A stretch of 64,000 bases of DNA from the NCBI RefSeq assembly GCF_050003625.1, contig NC_134398.1, positions 106,486,026 to 106,550,025 of the forward strand, read 5' to 3'. The notes below the pieces were generated by a model. That model was not told the DNA's origin. It saw only the letters and a program-made list of their open reading frames with translations, and did not search any database. A program made the position numbers and the translations under genes. Shown here piece by piece: positions 23,354 through 33,940 of the stretch. Origin of the DNA: Haematobia irritans (taxonomy: Eukaryota > Arthropoda > Insecta > Diptera > Muscidae). Position 1 is the first letter of the stretch. Each line of letters starts with the position of its first letter.

Positions 23354-23634
23354 TACTTCACCACACGTTTGTACAATCAAGCCCCGAACATTTTGCCAAT
23401 TCGTGGATCATATAAACAGCAACTATTGATGCATGTATTTAAGTCCATAAACTCCATAGCTACACCGCTTGTTTCCAATTTCTCTAGTACGGGGAGAAAT
23501 ACGAGACAAGCTAATAATATTTTAAGATTATCGAAATGTCGTATTGATTTGACAAAACAACGAATAACTTTTGCTGGACCAAGAGAATACAATAACTTAC
23601 CCGCTAGTCTAAAAGAGATATCTGTTATTTCATC
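23354..23634 (+). pseudogene. Non-LTR reverse transcriptase, C-terminal part
   Basis: Open frame of about 91 codons. NQAPNILPIRGSYKQQLL and the closing RNTRQANNILRLSK, then ITFAGPREYNNLPASLKEI, match the typical C-terminal tail of many LINE reverse transcriptases (a TR-x-A-x-N ... G-x-x-x-(F/Y)N-x-LP pattern). It is in register with the preceding fragments and is interrupted at 23635 by the DD41D mariner. After that element, VRMKLDFIY-like coding and the 3' untranslated region follow at 24572. Confidence 0.7.
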
Positions 23635-23636
23635 TA

Positions 23637-24569
23637 AAGGGTGATTTGTTAAGAGCTTGATAACTTTTTTTAAAAAAAAACGCATAAAATTTGCAAAATC
23701 TCACCGGTTCTTTATTTGAAACGTTAGATTGGTCCATGACATTTACTTTATGAAGATAATTTCATTTAAATGTTGACCGCGGCTGCGTCTTAGGTGGTCC
23801 ATTCGGAAAGTCCAATTTTGGGCAACTTTTTCGAGCATTTCGGCCGGAATAGCCCGAATTTCTTCGGAAATGTTGTCTTCCAAAGCTGGAATAGTTGCTG
23901 GCTTATTTCTGTAGACTTTAGACTTGACGTAGCCCCACAAAAAATAGTCTAAAGGCGTCAAATCGCATGATCTTGGTGGCCAACTTAACGGTCCATTTCT
24001 TGAGATGAATTGTTCTCCGAAGTTTTCCCTCAAAATGGCCATAGAATCGCGAGCTGTGTGGCATGTAGCGCCATCTTGTTGAAACCACATGTCAACCAAG
24101 TTCAGTTCTTCCATTTTTGGCAACAAAAAGTTTGTTTGCATCGAACGATAGCGATCGCCATTCACCGTAACGTTGCGTCCAACAGCATCTTTGAAAAAAT
24201 ACGGTCCAATGATTCCACCAGCGTACAAACCACACCAAACAGTGCATTTTTTGGGATGCATGGGCAGTTCTTGAACGGCTTCTGGTTGCTCTTCACTCCA
24301 AATGCGGCAATTTTGCTTATTTACGTAGCCATTCAACCAGAAATGAGCCTCATCGCTGAACAAAATTTGTCGATAAAAAAGCGGATTTTCTGCCAACTTT
24401 TCTAGGGCCCATTCACTGAAAATTCGACGTTGTGGCTCGTTAGTAAGTCTATTCATGATGAAATGTCAAAGCATACTGAGCATCTTTCTCTTTGACACCA
24501 TGTCTGAAATCCCACGTGATCTGTCAAATACTAATGCATGAAAATCCTAACCTCAAAAGAATCACCCTT
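23637..24569 (-). mobile_element. DD41D (rosa-like) mariner, internally deleted
   Basis: The element is flanked by TA (23635-23636, 24570-24571) and its ends AAGGGTGATT and AATCACCCTT are inverted repeats. Length 933 bp, shorter than a full element of about 1.3 kb. It holds a single minus-strand transposase frame and is inserted in the C-terminal region of a LINE frame. Confidence 0.88.
23743..24456 (-). pseudogene. Mariner transposase, catalytic domain, DNA-binding region deleted
   Basis: A 237-residue frame. The first catalytic Asp is in LFSDEAHFWLNGYVNK, the second in FQQDGATCHT, the third in CDLTPLDYFLWGYVKSK. 41 residues separate the second and third, which gives DD41D, the spacing of the rosa family. 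The frame opens MNRLTNE and runs straight into PQRRIFSEWALEKLAENPLF. Family members have about 340 residues with paired helix-turn-helix domains between these points, so about 100 residues are missing in frame. The C terminus ends HLNEIIFIK. The catalytic triad is intact and there is no internal stop. Without its DNA-binding half it probably cannot recognise its ends. Confidence 0.88.
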
Positions 24570-24571
24570 TA

Positions 24572-24690
24572 GTAAGAATGAAATTAGACTTTATTTATTA
24601 ACTAACCTAGATTTTCTTTTATAATATGTAAATTTGTAAGGATGAATTTATTTATATTAAGATGTTGTCATAATAAGGTCTCTATAAAGC
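24572..24690 (+). pseudogene. LINE 3' end after the mariner
   Basis: GTAAGAATGAAATTAGACTT continues the reverse-transcriptase frame (MKLDF) for a few codons and then runs into AT-rich 3' sequence. The end of the element is not defined. Confidence 0.45.
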
Positions 24691-25275
24691 CTTGAAGACG
24701 CTGAGACCAGTAGCTTATATATGTATAGTATATTGTTAACATAACATAAAAAAAAATCCATTATTCAACAATTATGTCGTATTAGATTTGTAAGTTTAAT
24801 ATTGATAAAACAATCCACAATTTGACAACAAATATCGTAAGCGATCTACCAACATCAAGTTGATAAAAAAGTCCACTGTTTGATAAAAATATCATACGGT
24901 ATTTGTGATTACCCCTGACCTTAAATCGATAAAAATCCTGCTTTCCATAAAAATGTCGTGAGTTTTTATCAGTTTTTTCTTAATTGCAATTATTTAATAT
25001 ATTCGCCATAAAACAGTATGGTGAAATAAACGACAGTTTTACCTAAAGAGAAAAGTTTTATTATTTTTATTTTGATATAACGTGTTCAACTAAATATTAA
25101 ATAAATAACAATTCGAATTTTTGTCTTCATTGCATATATAATTTTTTACTCAAAAACCAATCCATCTCGAATTCAATCGACTGCAGTTGGGTGTTTTAAC
25201 TCAACAACGATTCCAATCTGTAAATAAGATTTACAGTTTTAAGATATTAATAATAATGATAGTACCAATACTAAA
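24691..25275. other. Unassigned AT-rich DNA
   Basis: Contains several GATAAAA(A)TCC-like words at about 50-60 bp intervals (24800-24970) but no defined element or gene. Confidence 0.35.
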
Positions 25276-25855
25276 GGGGGTATTAAGTTCCAGTTTAGCC
25301 GCTAAAATCGAAAACAAATCATTAAAACCAATGCAGTAATCCCTCGATTTACGTCGTGATTGGTTCCGGAATTTGACGACGTTAATCGAAACGACGTAAA
25401 CCGAATTAAAAATTGCTCATACTTACTCCTAAGTCCATATATGTATGTATTACACGCACATACATTACATAATAAACAACTTCAAAAATAAAGGTAATTC
25501 AGTAATTTCGGTAAGAATTTCAGAAAAAAATGTTTCGATGTCGTCATCGTTGATACTTATTTTACTTATGGAAGGCGTTTCTGATAAAGTGGGCAAAAAC
25601 ATCGACGACGTAAATTGAAGTTTGATGGAACAAAAAACTTTACGACGTAAATCGAAACAACGTAAACCGTGACTACGTAAATCGAGGGATTACTGTATAA
25701 AATTATACCTCTTTCATGCCAATTTTAGTAAAACTTGTTGGGGAATACCCCAAAGCAACTTTTCACAAAATTTGTTATTTATAATGGATTATTAGAGAAA
25801 TGTAATGGGGAAAAATTGGTGATTTTAGCGGCTAAACTCGAACTTAATACTCACC
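25276..25855. mobile_element. MITE M, copy M2, with nested MITE
   Basis: Left end GGGTATTAAGTTCCAGTTTAG and right end CTAAACTCGAACTTAATACTC, with TTTAGCCGCTAAAAT / ATTTTAGCGGCTAAA arms. Comparison with M3 shows a 362-bp insertion at 25334-25695. Confidence 0.8.
25334..25695. mobile_element. Pogo/Tigger-like MITE nested in M2
   Basis: CAGTAATCCCTCGATTTACG at the left is matched by CGTAAATCGAGGGATTACTG at the right. The right flank is TA. The left flank is TG, and the uninterrupted M3 sequence has TA at the equivalent point, so the left TA has mutated. Repeated ACGACGTAAAT(C/T)GA words fill both ends. CAGT start plus TA target suggests the pogo branch of Tc1/mariner. Confidence 0.8.
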
Positions 25856-26023
25856 TTAAATCAAAAAATGAACACTAAATTCACTGTTTAAATGTTACGA
25901 TACGATAGTGACATCAAAAATTATAAATTCTTTGGCACATTCTCATATGAATGAATTTTGTTTTGTTTTCTCTCTGGATGCTAAAAATAAACGTTTGTAT
26001 GTACAGTGACTCACAGTGAAAAT

Positions 26024-27069
26024 AGCCCACCTATGTAAAATTTTGTTTCTTGTCGATATTCACCAAAAAAATCCATTTATTCGTTTTATTATACAAAATA
26101 TTTTTTTATTTCATGGAATTTTAATTTCTAAATGTGAAATCACAAAACAAATTCAATGACTGAAAATTACCCACTTAAATTACACGTTAACACAAGGTTT
26201 AAATAATATATTTATCTTATGGTAAAGTATGGATGATACTTTGTTGGGAATCCACGTTCCGTATAATAACAGACTTTAGCCTATTTCGCACAGACTCCAC
26301 CAATTTTGTGTGTACGTGGGGGTAATTCTGTCCCATTCTAACTGCAGGACCCGTTTTAGCTCGTTTTTATTTGAAATTTTGTGCTTTCTAATGTCATGCT
26401 CTAGATGATTCCACAAATTTTCAATAATATTTAAATCTCGTGACTGTGGGGACGTTTAATTATTTCTCGATCATATCCCTTAATTTTGGAGCACTGGGTC
26501 GAGGGTTATTTCGAGATTTTCGCACAATCCGAGGCTCTTTTCGTTCGCTGAAAATTTATTTAGGGCTTTTTCGGATCTTACTATTTATTCTTCTCTTTTC
26601 TTTATATCTTTTAATAATGTTTTTAACTGCTCCTCGAGGCACTTGCACAATTCTAAAAATTTCTCTTTATATTTTATCGTTATTGGAGTGGTTTATTATA
26701 AATTTCAGAATTTCCTTAGAAGTGTGGCGTCGCATCTTTAGAATGGGAAAAAAGTAAACCAACCTTTCACGTACACATTTTAGTAATGATTACGATAACG
26801 CCAAATGTCGAAACTATGATTTTGTTGACTACTTTTCGTACACTGTACTGTTATATAGGGTAATGTACATATATGGTGGGCCATTTTTCATTTATCTTCT
26901 ATTCCTATTACCCATTTTAATTAATAGAAAATTTTCAAATATTCTAATAGTAAATGCAATATTCTTTAAAACAATTGGTGTCAGATACAAACAAATTATA
27001 CACGTGTTTTCTAAAATAACACGGAAAACTGAATCTATCAAGGTGCGCCATTTTCACTGTGAGTCACTG
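26024..27069 (-). mobile_element. Tc1-type (DD34E-like) element relic
   Basis: Ends CAGTGACTCACAGTGAAAAT and ATTTTCACTGTGAGTCACTG are 20-bp inverted repeats flanked by TA (26022-26023, 27070-27071). Minus-strand transposase pieces lie inside. Length 1046 bp against about 1.6-1.7 kb for intact relatives. Confidence 0.85.
26230..26745 (-). pseudogene. Tc1 transposase, N- and C-terminal pieces joined
   Basis: On the minus strand, 26745-26480 encodes a helix-turn-helix-like N terminus (MRRHTSKEILKFIINHSNN, then IVQVPRGAVKNIIKRYKEK). Directly after it, 26440-26230 encodes DLNIIENLWNHLEHDIRK and LKRVLQLEWDRITPTYTQN, the C-terminal block of Tc1 transposases that carries the catalytic Glu (ENLW). 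The central part with the first two catalytic Asp is deleted, and stops and frameshifts occur. Only the Glu region of the catalytic triad remains. Confidence 0.7.
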
Positions 27070-27372
27070 TATGTGCGCAACATTTGAAATAAATCTGGTA
27101 ACACATACACTATCTTTATCAGAAATATTTACAAATTTTATTATAAAAATCGTCGTGAATGTATTTTACTCGTGCATTTCGACGCTGATATCCCAACTTT
27201 TCAAAATACAAATATCAATGCAAAATTTTATCAAATGTTAAATATTTTTTTTTTTTGATAAATATTATAACAAGGCGTATTTTTTCTTTGTATTTCTTGT
27301 TAAAAATTTAATTATTTCTTAAGCTTTTAGTATATTGTACTAGGTTAGGTTACCTAACCTATCCAACTTGTA

Positions 27373-27838
27373 TTGTACTATCAGGGCCCGGTTCACGCTG
27401 GTCCCAAATTGTTCTTCTTTTTCTAAAATCCCAAAGAAATCTATCTTGTAGTCTTTATCAAGAATAGCCAATAGGGAGCATACTTTGTGATTTGTTTGTA
27501 CTTGTACTTTGAATGTTGGCGTGGAACTTCAGGTAATATATTGGCAGCACCAAATGACGACATTTGAAAGTAATTGTTATAATTTCGTATATGGGTTAGG
27601 AAATGTTTTTGTGGTGTTGTTGCTGAATACAAAGAATGGTCCTGGCGATAGGCTTAGTTCTGACAGCTTTACGTTTCCATTTGCTCAAGATAAGCCGGTT
27701 GCTTCCTTTTTATACTTGCGTTACAGCAAAATCTCCATCGACCAAAACACAAAAAACTACACATTGTGTTACGGTTAAAAGAATATTGCGCCCTCCGTCG
27801 GACGAAGAAAACTAGGTGGAAACACCCCTCACGGCGCA
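27373..27838. other. Unassigned DNA
   Basis: Slightly less AT-rich. An 89-codon open frame (27509-27778) shows no domain. A palindromic GGTTAGGTTACCTAACC at about 27344-27360 may be a SINE-tail trace. Confidence 0.3.
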
Positions 27839-27840
27839 TA

Positions 27841-28930
27841 AAGGGTGATACCGTCAAAATTTGGTCAATATAAACTTGACGTACTTCTTTCAATTTTGCA
27901 TTTAAAAAACCTGAACACCCCTCATGTTGAAGGTGTGTGTGCGTAGAATGTTGCTCCTATTGCCGTCCAAGCAAGAAGACCATCGTATCAAAATTTTGCT
28001 CGCGCATCGCGAAAATCCGAGCTACTCGCACGCAAAGCTGGCAAAATCGCTAAAAGTTGCCAAATCAACCGTTACAAATCTAATTAAAGTGTTTGGGGAA
28101 CGTTTGTCGACAGCCAGGAAGTCTGGATCGGGGGGAAATCGAAAACCGGAAGCCGCTAGGACGACAAAGAGAGTTGCCGGTAGTTTCAAGCGAAACCCTG
28201 GGTGTATCGTCTACAACCGTGCATCGAGCCAAAAAAACGAGCCGGATTATCGACTTACAAGAAGGTAGTGACTCCAAATCGCGATGATAAACAAAATACG
28301 ACGGCCAAAGCGCGGCCAAGCACATTAAACTGTCAAAGTTCGCAAAGAAATATCTGGTTTGGCAAGCCATCTGTACCTGTGGCTTGAAAAGCAGCATTTT
28401 CATAGCTTCCGGGACTGTCAACCAAGAAATTTACGTGAAAGAGCGTTTGAATAAACGTCTGCTGCCTTTCCTGAAGAAACACGGTTGTCCGTACTGTTTT
28501 GGCCAGATTTGGCATCTTGCCATTACGGTAAATAGGCCATGGAGTGGTACGCCGCCAACAACGTGCAGGTGGTTCCCAAGGACAAGAGCCCTCCCAACAC
28601 GCCAGAGCTCCACCCAATTGAGAAATACTGGGCTATTGTCAAGCGGAATCTAAAGAAGACCAAAAAAACTGCTAAGGACGAGCAGCAGTTCAAGGCAAAC
28701 TGGCTTTCTGCGGCGAAGAAGGTGGACAAGGTGGCTGTACAAAATCTGATGGCAGGTGTCAAGCGTGAGGCCCGGCAATTCGGATTTGGAAAAGCGAAAG
28801 CCTAACTGAATATTTTTCCTGAATTTTATACTAATTGAACTTGAAAAAGAAACTTAATTTGTTTTTTTAAATAAACGATTTCACCGATTTACACGCGTTT
28901 TCCCTTGACCAAATTTTGACCATCACCCTT
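27841..28930 (+). mobile_element. DD37E Tc1/mariner element, decayed
   Basis: TA flanks (27839-27840, 28931-28932). The left end AAGGGTGATACCGTCAAAAT and the right end, read inward, AAGGGTGATGGTCAAAATTT are inverted repeats that continue TTGGTCAA on both sides. Length 1090 bp. A plus-strand transposase with frameshifts, an internal deletion and a stop lies inside. Confidence 0.88.
27924..28805 (+). pseudogene. DD37E transposase pseudogene
   Basis: The N terminus (27924-28190) reads MLKVCVRRMLLLLPSKQED, with a helix-turn-helix HAKLAKSLKVAKSTVTNLIK. A frameshift near 28195 moves the reading to STTVHRAKK, and further shifts follow. GTVNQEIYVKERLNKRLLPF (from 28411) precedes WPDLASCHYGK, an in-frame TAG at 28530, and then MEWYAANNVQVVPKDK to HPIEKYWAIVKRNLKK. 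37 residues (counting the TAG) lie between Asp of PDLAS and Glu of PIEKYW, hence DD37E as in the ITmD37E group. The block containing the first catalytic Asp is deleted (around 28310-28330). It cannot encode an active enzyme. Confidence 0.82.
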
Positions 28931-28932
28931 TA

Positions 28933-29716
28933 GAGTATGCTCATACAGCTTAGTCAAAATCGGTACAGTAGTTTTTGAGTTACTGCGCAAAAACACACAA
29001 AATCTACATATTGCAAAAATCGTTCACATTAAAGATTTTTATATATTTTGAAGATTATGTTACGACGTATTATTGGAACACCAATTTTACGTCATGGTAA
29101 AACTGTCAGCAAATGACTGCTAATGAATTAAATTGTATTAAATTAAATTGAATAATTTGTAAAACAAATGGTTCCCTACAAAAATTTTAGCGCATCCATC
29201 TCAGTAGTATTCGTAGGTTTCAGTTTCATTAGTATCCGTAGGTTGCCTTGCAGTAAATTTATCTGAGGCAGCAAACAAGTTTATGTTATAAGAAAGATCG
29301 AATACGATCTCGACAATAACTAGGGATATATTTTACAACCTGCAAGAACGTATACATAATTTAAAAATTTCAATTTCTTAGAGAAGTCAATAAACTTTTT
29401 TAAAATGCCTGAATTACCTCCAGAACTGCTAACATTTTGAACATCTAAAGAAGTCCCCAGCTGCAATTATAATTCCAATTTTGATTCTAGCTTAGCCTCG
29501 TTAATGGAAATGAAAAAATAATTAATTAAGCCCAATATATATTAATTACATTAAAAACTTTTTTAAATTAATTAACTAAAGCTAAATAAATTGCTTGGTA
29601 GAACGCAATTTTTTTGCAATAGTGGGCGTGGTCCGTCCTCTTTTTTTATGTAGATCTTTCTCAGAAGAAGTCGGTATAAACATTTTGGTGAACCTTCGTA
29701 GCTTAAAGGATATCCA
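28933..29716. other. Unassigned DNA
   Basis: AT-rich, no terminus or frame recognised. Two CAGTAGTATTCGTAGGTTTC-like words occur near 29200-29235. Confidence 0.35.
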
Positions 29717-30392
29717 CACTGAAAAAAAAAACATAATGTAGAGAGGCCAAAGATTTCATGTCCTTAAATTACGAATGTGTTTTTGCTTAGCATAGAAGAC
29801 GCATTTCTCTGATATTATGTTTCTTTCATTTTCCAAAAGTCGATAATCTTTTCTATAAAGTCGTTTTTCCTTATAATTAACTGATTCCACTTAAAAATGG
29901 GTATCTTCAAATGAAAAAATTGTTTGTCTAAGGCCAACTTGTCTTTAATAGGTGTGAAAAATTCTTTAACATTAATGAAATTGTCTTTAAATTTGTTGCC
30001 TTTTTGCATCTTGACAACAAAACAAAATATCGTTTACAAATAGGAGATGTCTTTCAACACTTTATTTTGAAGACAATTTTTATTTGAAACATATCATAAA
30101 TTCTACATAAAGTCGTGTCTGAATTTGAAAATTGAAGTTGTCATTAACAGTCTTTAAAAGACTTTAATTGAAGTTGTCATTAACAGTCTTTAAAAGACTT
30201 TAATTGCACATGAAGAAAAATACAGAAACACGAATAAATTAAAATTTGTTACCTAGAATCAAGTATGCAAAACTTAAAACAGATCATTTTGTCTTCAAAG
30301 TATCCTTACTTCAATTCCTTTGGCTCGGAATCAATACCAAAATCATTAGTGTTAGCACAAAATCTGTGGAACGGGGCATGATTTTTTCAGTG
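29717..30392. mobile_element. CACTGAAAA-type element, copy Y2
   Basis: Begins CACTGAAAAAAAAAACATAATG and ends ATTTTTTCAGTG followed by TA. Collinear with Y1 at 11161-11773. It carries a private 36-bp tandem duplication (30132-30203). No gene. Confidence 0.7.
30132..30203. repeat. 36-bp tandem duplication
   Basis: The unit ATTGAAGTTGTCATTAACAG plus the following CTTTAAAAGACTTTA is repeated twice without change. It is absent from Y1, so it arose after Y1 and Y2 separated. Confidence 0.9.
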
Positions 30393-30944
30393 TAAGTATT
30401 ACTTTCAAAAACTTTTCTTTTGTAACTACAAGTATACTCACTAAATTTTGTGAAGTTTGCTTGTTTGGTAATATTTTGTGCCGCTGAATTATTATATAAT
30501 TTGCGTCCCTCTGCTAAAGTTGTAGATCTTTGAAGTAAGGTAAATTTTACTTAAAGCAAACAAAAATCATTATTAATTTATATATAGTGACTTATTTTAA
30601 GGATTTGCATGTTTGGATTAAAGATTTTTTTTGGAATTAATATGGATTTGGAAACGGGAATTTGTTTGTACATGAATACCTTAATTAATCTATGACAAAA
30701 AGAGAATAAAAATTCGGTGAATGAGATATGTATCCTAATTTTAATTTTATTGATGCTAAGGTTAAAGCAAGAGATTTTAAATTGAAATCAAAATCAACAA
30801 TAATGATTGAAGAGTAAACCAACAATAACAAACAAAACGAAAGAAAATAGAGGAAGCTCGCTCAAAAACAAACCCAGCGAACTGCACTCAAATCGATGAT
30901 TTGACTTTGGCAGAGGAAAAGAGATATGCTTGCAAATTTGTTTA
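30393..30944. other. Unassigned DNA with inverse copy of 17636-17815
   Basis: The last 150 bp (30790-30940) are an inverse relative of 17636-17815. The first 400 bp show no feature. Confidence 0.4.
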
Positions 30945-31306
30945 CACGCAAAGAAAAAAAAAACGTTTGGAAAACGTGTACCGAAAACGTTTTTCTTTTG
31001 TTATAGTTTTTTGAATTGCTTCGAAAAGTATACACTTTTATCACCAAAAATATTCGTTTGTGACAAAATTTTTATTTTTTCAATAAAAAAAGTTATTTTT
31101 GAACCAACAACACAGTCCATTTCGTTTATATCAAACACTGTTCTTTTCTGACTTTAGGTCTTTAATAAGACACATTTTACAGTTCATAGTAAAAATTTAA
31201 TATAGTCGAATGTAATGTTGAACATTTTTTTTTCGGAATCTTCCGACCCTATCTGGAATATATGTAAAAAAAAAAAAAAAAAAAAAAAAACCAAAAAAAA
31301 AAACTT

Positions 31307-31380
31307 TGGTCGAAGCAGGGATCGAACCCACGACCCTTGGCATGCAAGTTGGACGTAGCAACCACTGCTCCACGGTGCCA
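31307..31380 (-). promoter_or_regulatory. tRNA-like module T2 of X4
   Basis: On the minus strand: GGCACCGTGGAGCAGTGGTT, then GTGGGTTCGATCCCTGC, followed by a run of eleven T (31292-31302 on the plus strand as A). Nearly identical to the X3 module. Confidence 0.7.
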
Positions 31381-31462
31381 AACTAAATGTTTGCTTCTGT
31401 TAAATAAACTTAGTTTATTCGGTTCGTGGGCGCCGCAAGCTATGCTACATAAATATAACTTA

Positions 31463-31675
31463 CAGTATGTCAAGAAAGTCTTTTGACATTGCCAAATATT
31501 TCAAATTCCAGAAATAATTGAAGTAAAAATCGAGTTGTTAATTCGTTTTGAGAAAAATAAAATATGTATAGTTTGCAAAATACATAATAAAATATTTTTT
31601 AAAATTAAATTATATTTAATTTTGGAACAAAACATAATTTTTATCGTATTGTCAAAACACTTTCTTGACATACTG
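31463..31675. mobile_element. 213-bp Tc1-type MITE nested in X4
   Basis: 26-bp terminal inverted repeats with one mismatch, starting CAGTATGTCAAGAAAGT on each strand. TA flanks at 31461-31462 and 31676-31677. Removing the insert restores the ATAACTTATA-like spacer seen in X1, X2 and X5. Confidence 0.92.
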
Positions 31676-31708
31676 TATATGGATATTTATCTATTGATGA
31701 CCATAACA

Positions 31709-31780
31709 GGTACATAGCTCAGTGGTTAGTGTGTTGGCTTACAAAGTGCATGGTCCGCGGTTCGATTCTCCGTCCAGGCG
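31709..31780 (+). promoter_or_regulatory. tRNA-like module T1 of X4
   Basis: TAGCTCAGTGGTTAGTG (a good A-box) and GGTTCGATTCTCC (B-box). A 7-nt loop-like CTTACAA sits where an anticodon loop would be, but stems are imperfect. No T-run follows, unlike T2. Confidence 0.7.
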
Positions 31781-32101
31781 AAAGGTAAAAAAAATCTAAA
31801 ATTTATAAACTCGTATAATTTCTTCTACATTGTTTGTATTACAGAAAAAGGGGCTAAGAACTAAAACAACTTCGTGGAAGTGAGAAAGACGTGAGGGAAA
31901 ATGCAATTAGCCAGAAAAAAAATTTTTCTTGAGTTAGTCTTTATGAAATTGTTTTTACATCCTGGAAAAGAATAAACGTTTATCACAAAAAGTATATACT
32001 TTTCTTCCAAATACACTTCCTTTCAACGAAAAGCAAATGAGAAACGAACTTTGTTTGTCTAAAATTTCGTTTGGGAGGAAAGAATTATTTTTTTGCGTGT
32101 A

Positions 32102-32395
32102 GGTAATATCAAAAACCTTTTTTCGGGAAGTTCAAGTGTAGTTGATTGTGAGTTTAGTGAACTACCCGAATTTATTCTGATAATTGGTTGATTATTTTGC
32201 TGCAAGTTAGGCATACTGATGAGGATTGTGGTAATTCCGAAACAGCTGTCCATCCAACCATCTTGCAGTCATAGGGCTTTGTCCAAATAAATTTGACCGT
32301 CATACTTTTCCTCTGTTGGTTAAGCTACACTTGTAGTTTAGTCAATGCATGATTTTAAGCTGAAATCCAAAACAACAATAGTGTAAGAGAGGTCC
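32102..32395. repeat. Dispersed repeat R, copy 2 (inverse of 12525-12765)
   Basis: Shares CTGATAATTGGTTGAT, GTAATTCCGAAACAGCTGTC and AAGCTACACTTGTAGTTTAG with the reverse complement of 12550-12740. Confidence 0.65.
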
Positions 32396-32484
32396 CTAAA
32401 AACTGTCTTTATATTAAATCAATAATGTCCCAAACAAAGTTTGCAATAAGCACATACATTTTATGTTTTATTTTTGATTGCCGT

Positions 32485-32965
32485 ACACAGAAAAAAAAGT
32501 GTCTTGTAAAATTAAGGACCATTTTGACTTCCACATAGTTCAACAAATTTACTGTAATATAGTTCATTTTTCGTAACCACAACGAAAATTAACTTAGCTA
32601 AAGCAAAACTTATAAAAATTCAGTAAATGTTTTTTAGTTCACTAACTACGAAATGGGAAGTATTTTTCCTTAAATAAATTTCCAACACAGTAGTTAATGC
32701 ATCGTTGATTCTATTATAAAAATACATGGGCAATATAAAAATCTTACTACGAAATGTGGACAATTTACTAAGAAAAAATTTTGTATGGAAAAAAATTTTT
32801 GTAGTAAAAATTAACTTAACGACATTACCGATTCGTACGATGTCTACCTACAGATTATTTCCCTTTTTATTATATGTTGGAGTGTTTTTACTCACATTGA
32901 AAATTTTAGTTAAAATAGAATAAAAATTAGTTAATATAATCCTTGACAGGTGTATATAATTTTTA
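32485..32965. repeat. D-like MITE relative
   Basis: Starts ACACAGAAAAAAAAGTGTCTTG, which inversely resembles the D unit end (TTACGAGACTTTTTTTTCTGTGT). It shares GTTCATTTTTCGTAA and TTTCCTTAAATAAATTTCC words with D. A 65-codon open frame inside is not supported as a gene. Confidence 0.45.
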
Positions 32966-33034
32966 TAGATTCCTCATAGATTTGGTATATATTTTACCAT
33001 AACTTATAGATAGAATTCCAACTAATCAATAAAC

Positions 33035-33304
33035 GTGCTACTGGAAAATGTGAGTACATCATGCGAGGGAGTTTTTAGAGACATTTTGTGTATATCTCGT
33101 ATGATTGTTTGTGTTTGTTATTGCGTCATTTATGCTGTTGTTGGTTGTTTTGATTCTAGAGACAATGGAATGTTCCTTGTTGGTATCTTTTGTGGTGAGA
33201 GTTGTTTTTTTGCAATAGCAAGATCAGAAAGGGATCGTGTGTGTGTGTGGAGTTGTTTTTCTTTACGGCAGGTATGCATCCGTTATGACTATTTGTGTAT
33301 TTGA
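33035..33304 (+). other. Open stretch of unknown meaning upstream of the micro-exon gene
   Basis: An 89-codon open stretch starting at a GTG; the first ATG is at 33101 (MIVCVCYCVIYAVVG, hydrophobic and signal-peptide-like). It is Cys-rich, partly because of TGT/GTT-rich sequence. It could hold a first exon for the gene at 33941, but no matching donor was fixed, so it is not called as coding. Confidence 0.2.
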
Positions 33305-33645
33305 GTTTTATTGCCGCATTCAGTTCTGTTGATGCATTTATGAAGTGCACACGTGGTTTTAATTTTGCAAAATTGTACGTGCGGTATTAATGAAAATACA
33401 TTTATTTCGAAACATTTTAGAAACTGAGAAGTGAATGATGTGATATAAAAAATAACAGATTAAGGAACTTTATATTTCTGTTAATATGTTAGTTTAAAAT
33501 TAGTGCGGATTTTAAATTGATTTACATAAAAAATATACAACATGAGGTAATAGGATGATTTATATTTATTCTACATCTGGATCACAGGTTGAGAAGCAAC
33601 CATTTTTTTTTTAATCTATATTTTTTATGTTACAGCAATTCTACA

Positions 33646-33858
33646 GGTGAGTACTAAGTTCGAGTTTAGCCGCTATTAAAAATAAATCACTAAGCAAAGT
33701 ATAAAATTATACGTCTTCCATACAAATTTAAATATAACTTGATGGAGAATAGCCTAAATCAAGTTTTTTATAAAGATTATTTTTTATAATGGATTATTAA
33801 AAAAAACTTATCATGGAAATTGCAATTTTAGCCGCTAAACTCGAACTTAATATCCACC
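33646..33858. mobile_element. MITE M, copy M3
   Basis: GGTGAGTACTAAGTTCGAG and TTTAGCCGCTA at the left; TTTTAGCCGCTAAACTCGAA and CTTAATATCCACC at the right. Length 213 bp. The left end starts with GGTGAGT, a perfect splice donor word, just after TTACAGCAATTCTACAG. Confidence 0.8.
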
Positions 33859-33940
33859 TTAAATACTAAATGCTATACTGACAAGTGGAAATTATGTCTA
33901 ATTTTATAATATTTTTTATTTCAAATATATTCTGAGAATA

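Larger units (their letters stand above)
30945..32099. mobile_element. X-related element, copy X4, with nested Tc1-type MITE
   Basis: Ends CACGCAAAGAAAAAAA and TTATTTTTTTGCGTG, flanked by TA (30943-30944, 32100-32101). Contains T2 on the minus strand, the GTGGGCGCCGC spacer, and T1 on the plus strand. A 213-bp element at 31463-31675 separates the spacer from T1. X3 is a related truncated copy. Confidence 0.78.

Noticed and set aside
24010..24405. 131-codon plus-strand frame opposite the mariner
   Set aside because: It is the antisense shadow of the transposase, whose catalytic motifs are on the minus strand.
26440..26757. 105-codon plus-strand frame
   Set aside because: It is the antisense shadow of the Tc1 N-terminal helix-turn-helix region on the minus strand.
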